DNA of 64,000 bases from positions 1,116,001 through 1,180,000 of the forward strand of contig NZ_CP063203.1 of assembly GCF_019904255.1 (NCBI RefSeq). The letters are read 5' to 3'. Numbering within the stretch: the stretch's first letter is position 1; each line of letters begins with the position of its first letter. This DNA comes from Marixanthomonas sp. SCSIO 43207 (GTDB lineage: Bacteria > Bacteroidota > Bacteroidia > Flavobacteriales > Flavobacteriaceae). This document shows, in pieces, positions 61,060-64,000 of this stretch. The notes below the pieces were generated by a model. It was not told the DNA's origin, did no database searches, and saw nothing but the letters and a program-made list of their open reading frames with translations. The position numbers and the translations under genes were made by a program.

Positions 61060-61139
61060 AATAATCTTACTAGTTTTTAAACTATATTTTGATGTTAAAT
61101 TTTTAGTAAAATTCTTTTATTATTACTGAAGAAACCAAC

Positions 61140-61147
61140 TACCTTTG
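61140..61147 (+). promoter_or_regulatory. -7 box immediately before the DUF3109 start
   Basis: TACCTTTG four bases before the ATG, which places the transcript start at or next to the codon. Confidence 0.55.
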
Positions 61148-61151
61148 CCAA

Positions 61152-61715
61152 ATGTTTCAATTAGGAAAAGCAATTATTTCAGAAGATATTATTGAGAAAG
61201 ACTTTGTTTGCAACTTAAGCGCTTGCAAAGGCGCCTGCTGCATTGAAGGAGAGGCGGGTGCTCCTGTTACTCAAGATGAAACTGAAATATTAAAAAATAT
61301 TTACCCCAAAGTAAAGCCATTTTTAAGACCAGAAGGTATTCAAGCCATTGAAGAACAAGGTACTTATATTAAAAGCCCGAATGATGAGCTAGAAACACCT
61401 TTGGTAAATGGTAAAGAATGTGCCTATGTAACCTTTACCGAAAACGGAACCGCCAGTTGCGGTATTGAAGACGCTTTTAATGCCGGCGAAATAGATTTTA
61501 GAAAACCAATTTCTTGTCATTTATACCCTGTTCGCATTCAGGAGTATAGTGAGTTTTCGGCTATTAATTACCACAGGTGGCCTATTTGTGATGATGCTTG
61601 TACCTTAGGTAAAGAACTGCAAGTGCCTATTTATAAATTTGTAAAAGATGCACTTATAAGAAAGTATGGCGAAAACTGGTATGCCGAACTTGAAAAAATT
61701 GCAGATACCTATTAA
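61152..61715 (+). CDS. DUF3109 cysteine-rich protein
   Basis: A 187-residue cytosolic protein of the DUF3109 family. Cys20, Cys25, Cys29 and Cys30 form a CNLSACKGACC cluster near the N-terminus, and further cysteines occur in KECAY, ASCGIE, ISCHLYPVRI and PICDDAC. The number of conserved cysteines suggests a Fe-S or zinc site, as in the distantly similar YkgJ group. No reaction is known. Confidence 0.88.
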   Translation: MFQLGKAIISEDIIEKDFVCNLSACKGACCIEGEAGAPVTQDETEILKNIYPKVKPFLRPEGIQAIEEQGTYIKSPNDELETPLVNGKECAYVTFTENGTASCGIEDAFNAGEIDFRKPISCHLYPVRIQEYSEFSAINYHRWPICDDACTLGKELQVPIYKFVKDALIRKYGENWYAELEKIADTY

Positions 61716-61898
61716 AACTTACTTTTGAAACATTTGTGCTACCTATTGGTACATACGTAACACTTCTTCATAACGACAAAGCCTAAGTTTGTTTCATCTT
61801 AAAAAGAGGATAACTTTTCAATTATAAGATGATAACCTTTGATTTTTAGTATATTAGCATATAGTATAAATCACTAACTAACTTAAAATTTTTAAAAT

Positions 61899-62501
61899 AT
61901 GAAAAATCTATTACTGGGGGTTTGTGTAATAGCATTGTGCTTTGGCTGTAAAGACAACCCTGTTTCAAAAAAAATTAAGGAAACCCGAGAAAACGTTTCA
62001 AATACTACAAATGCAGTTAAAGAAATGAATAAAATGGGGGACGATATTAAAGAACTTCAAAAAATGGAGCCTCTTACCAATGAAGAACTAAAAGAATGGC
62101 TTCCCGATGAAATTAACGGAATGAAGCGTACCGGTTATAAAGCAGGACAGGCTTCATACATGAAAATTGCTTCAATTGAAGCTACTTATACCAATGAAGA
62201 TAAATCTAAAAAATTCAAATTTCAAGTAATTGACGGTGCGGGTCAAATGGGAGCTGCTGCAACTGCCGGAATGCGCATGTTGTTGTCGCAAGATTTTGAA
62301 GAAGAAGATGAGTACAAAACTCGCAGAACAGTGAAGAAAGATGGCAATAAAGCCATTGAAGAGTATAAAAAGAATAATAATAATAGTGAAATTCAATTAA
62401 TGGAAGCCAATCGTTTTTACATAAAAGCCAATGGTACCAATATGGATATCGATGAAACTTGGGATGCCATTGATGAACTAGATATAGATGATCTAGGTTA
62501 A
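61899..62501 (+). CDS. Uncharacterised lipoprotein
   Basis: A 200-residue lipoprotein with signal ending at Cys17 (LCFGCKD). A helical charged stretch (residues 20-60) is followed by LPDEINGMKRTGYKAGQ and a strand-rich region with DGAGQMGAAATAGM. I do not recognise the family beyond flavobacterial hypothetical proteins. It stands alone after a 183-base gap that holds no other obvious feature, and ends at a strong terminator. Confidence 0.72.
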   Translation: MKNLLLGVCVIALCFGCKDNPVSKKIKETRENVSNTTNAVKEMNKMGDDIKELQKMEPLTNEELKEWLPDEINGMKRTGYKAGQASYMKIASIEATYTNEDKSKKFKFQVIDGAGQMGAAATAGMRMLLSQDFEEEDEYKTRRTVKKDGNKAIEEYKKNNNNSEIQLMEANRFYIKANGTNMDIDETWDAIDELDIDDLG

Positions 62502-62520
62502 AAAAACCAGATGTTAATTA

Positions 62521-62553
62521 AAAAAACCGAAGGTCATTACTTTCGGTTTTTTT
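62521..62553. terminator. Bidirectional terminator
   Basis: AAAAAACCGAA and TTCGGTTTTTT form an 11-base stem between the lipoprotein gene and recX, with A and T runs for both strands. Confidence 0.85.
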
Positions 62554-63028
62554 ATGAAGTTAATTCTCTCACCTTTTCATACACTAGGTTGCTTTCCCAG
62601 CCTCTGTACAGCAGGTAATCAGCTAGTTTTTTTCTTTTCTTTTGAATGTTTTTCTCACTTTTTAATTGGTCTATACGTTTTTCTGCAAGGTCGTGAAAGG
62701 TATTATAATATGCCACTTCTGAAATTTCTTGCAAAGCTTTCTTGATATTATATGCCGAAATATCCCTATGTTTTAATTCACGAGTGATGCGTTGTTTACC
62801 CCATTTTTTGTTTTTAAACTTTCCGCGGGCAAAGGCCTTTGCAAAGCGTGTTTCATTTAAAAAATTATGTTGTAGTAAATGATGCATGATGTGATTGATC
62901 GCTTCAGGAATCATGCGCATTGTTTTAAGCTTTTGTTCCACTTCTTTGTGACAACGTTCTTGATAGGCGCAGTAGCTTTCAAGTTTTCGAGTTGCTTCTT
63001 CTACGGTGTATGTTTTTACTGTATTCAC
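62552..63028 (-). CDS. recX: Regulatory protein RecX
   Basis: A 158-residue helical protein that blocks or modulates RecA filaments. It has three three-helix repeats with the motif YCAYQERCHKEVEQKL, FLNETRFAKAFARGKFKNKKWGKQRI split as RFAKAFARGKFKNKKWG and QRITRELK. recA is not adjacent in this window. Its stop codon lies inside the terminator. Confidence 0.88.
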   Translation of the reverse strand: MNTVKTYTVEEATRKLESYCAYQERCHKEVEQKLKTMRMIPEAINHIMHHLLQHNFLNETRFAKAFARGKFKNKKWGKQRITRELKHRDISAYNIKKALQEISEVAYYNTFHDLAEKRIDQLKSEKNIQKKRKKLADYLLYRGWESNLVYEKVRELTS

Positions 63029-63093
63029 TTTGCGAAAAATAAGGATACTTTTCAGAAAAATGAAATAGAAGTGAATTTAAAATGAAGGCAAAA

Positions 63094-63122
63094 AAAAACC
63101 CTCTCAAATAGAAAGGGTTTTT
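63094..63122 (-). terminator. Terminator of rng
   Basis: AAAAACCC and GGGTTTTT with partial pairing of the inner bases, T tract on the minus side, ten bases after the stop of rng. Confidence 0.7.
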
Positions 63123-63131
63123 AATGGATTA

Positions 63132-64000
63132 TTATTTTATCATTTCTCCGTTTTTATCGTAAAAATGATATTCCAGATACGTGTAAGCATCTCTTGGTTG
63201 AATTTTTACCCATTTTTTGTGCTCCATAAACCATTTGGTTCGCACAGATGGAAAGCCTTTAATTAAAAAAGCTGCTATAAAAGGATGTGTGTTTAAAGTT
63301 ATCTTTTTATAGTTTTTGTTGAAGAGTTTTTTAAGGTCTTCGGTAATTTTGTTTACAACTACTATGGGAGCTTCAATTTCTCCATTTTCACCGCCGGGAG
63401 CTTCTTCACGAGTTTTTATATTCATCTCGGGACGAACTCGTTGGCGTGTAATTTGGATTAACCCAAATTTACTTGGAGGTAGTATTTTATGTTTTGCTCT
63501 ATCGGTTTTCATCTCATCTCTAAGATGGTTATAGAGTTTTTTACGGTTTCCGGCATTTCCCATATCTATGAAATCTACCACAATAATACCACCCATATCC
63601 CGTAGGCGTAGTTGTCGTGCTACTTCAGAAGCTGCAATTAAGTTTACTTCTAGAGCAGTGTCTTCTTGGTTTTTTGATTTGTTACTACGGTTACCACTAT
63701 TCACGTCTATCACGTGCATAGCTTCGGTGTGTTCAATTACCAAGTAAGTTCCTTTACTACTAGAAACAGTCTTTCCGAAGGATGTTTTTATTTGACGCTC
63801 AATACCAAACTTTTCATACATTGGTACTTTTGAGTCATATAACTTAACAATATTCTCTTTGTCTGGTGCAATTTTTTGCACATAATCTTTTATTTGCAAG
63901 TAAAGAGTTTCATCATCAATATGTATGGCTGAAAAATCATCATTAAATACATCTCGAATAATTGAAGCTCCTCGGTTTAACTCGCTAAGCACCTTACTTG
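63132..64000 (-). CDS. rng: Ribonuclease E/G (5' end beyond the window)
   Basis: The last 289 residues of an RNase E/G family protein; the frame is open to the window edge, so the start and the N-terminal S1 domain lie beyond it. SELNRGASIIRDVF, the DNase-I-like catalytic Asp in VIDVNSG and IVVDFIDMGNAGNRKKL are present. The zinc-link CPxC motif that joins subunits in E. coli is missing (NIKTREEAPGGENGEIEAP in its place). It processes and degrades RNA. Confidence 0.93.
   Translation of the reverse strand, partial: SKVLSELNRGASIIRDVFNDDFSAIHIDDETLYLQIKDYVQKIAPDKENIVKLYDSKVPMYEKFGIERQIKTSFGKTVSSSKGTYLVIEHTEAMHVIDVNSGNRSNKSKNQEDTALEVNLIAASEVARQLRLRDMGGIIVVDFIDMGNAGNRKKLYNHLRDEMKTDRAKHKILPPSKFGLIQITRQRVRPEMNIKTREEAPGGENGEIEAPIVVVNKITEDLKKLFNKNYKKITLNTHPFIAAFLIKGFPSVRTKWFMEHKKWVKIQPRDAYTYLEYHFYDKNGEMIK

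Noticed and set aside
1-64000. CRISPR arrays, insertion sequences, prophage, rRNA
   Set aside because: No regularly spaced repeats, transposase motifs, phage genes or rRNA segments were found on either strand.

Overview
The window is a low-GC stretch of a chromosome that reads as a marine-type Flavobacteriaceae (Bacteroidota). The evidence is the Por/type IX (T9SS) C-terminal sorting domains on five secreted proteins, the lack of Shine-Dalgarno sites combined with many TAnnTTTG -7 promoter boxes, DnaE fused to a proofreading exonuclease, the long Ala/Glu-rich bS16, and lineage families such as DUF4271, DUF4296, DUF3109 and L25/Ctc. I count about 70 protein genes and two tRNA genes (Asp-GTC and Leu-CAA). 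I see no rRNA, CRISPR array, integrase, transposase or prophage; most of the window is dense core genome.

Layout. 0-10 kb: pckA, hemD with DUF4271, a polyprenyl-phosphate mannosyltransferase/pyrC/DUF4296 operon, an extended SDR, tyrS, a LuxE-like protein and a T9SS-secreted protein. 10-24 kb: a PhoB/PhoR-type two-component pair, a GT28-like transferase, trmB, LysE-family exporter, an alkyltransferase-like (ATL) protein, an Fe-S/redox block (Mrp, NfuA-like, TrxR-type ferredoxin reductase, adrenodoxin-type ferredoxin), a GDSL lipoprotein, a phosphoesterase, DUF3050, a glutaryl-CoA-type dehydrogenase, and trmN6-rimM-rpsP. 24-31 kb: DUF2383, dnaE, trxA, clpP, DUF58 and tRNA-Asp. 31-45 kb is the most accessory-looking part: a leucine-rich-repeat surface lipoprotein, three tandem small acidic lipoproteins, DUF2461, waaA, a tail-specific protease, an orphan ABC permease, a YkuE-like phosphoesterase with an internal twin-arginine motif, a thioredoxin fold without cysteines, a nitroreductase, and a BlaI/BlaR1-type pair followed by a lipoprotein related to the sensor's TonB-like tail. 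45-54 kb: membrane glycosyltransferase plus LPG-synthase-like flippase, ruvC, serS, a vitamin-K-dependent-carboxylase-like membrane protein, ribF, pth, rplY, prs and tRNA-Leu. 54-64 kb: four tandem T9SS paralogues in one operon, HupE/UreJ, dCMP deaminase, a C-terminal protease, MarC, DUF3109, a lipoprotein, recX and the start-truncated rng/cafA.

How the genes connect. Translation and tRNA/ribosome maturation genes dominate (tyrS, serS, trmB, trmN6, rimM, rpsP, rplY, pth, rng). The Mrp-NfuA-reductase-ferredoxin block looks like Fe-S assembly and electron delivery. Cell-envelope functions (waaA, GT2 enzymes, S41 proteases, T9SS cargo, lipoproteins) make up most of the rest. Many convergent pairs overlap at their 3' ends, so the sequence is very compact.

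I did not find a clear-cut new system. The best candidates for a second look are the VKGC-like membrane protein with both key residues conserved at the human spacing, the four-gene T9SS array with swapped N-terminal parts, the tandem BlaI-type operators over the promoter of a sensor with a TonB-like tail and a neighbouring lipoprotein paralogue, the repeated small acidic lipoproteins, and two related hairpin elements downstream of tyrS and of the ABC permease.
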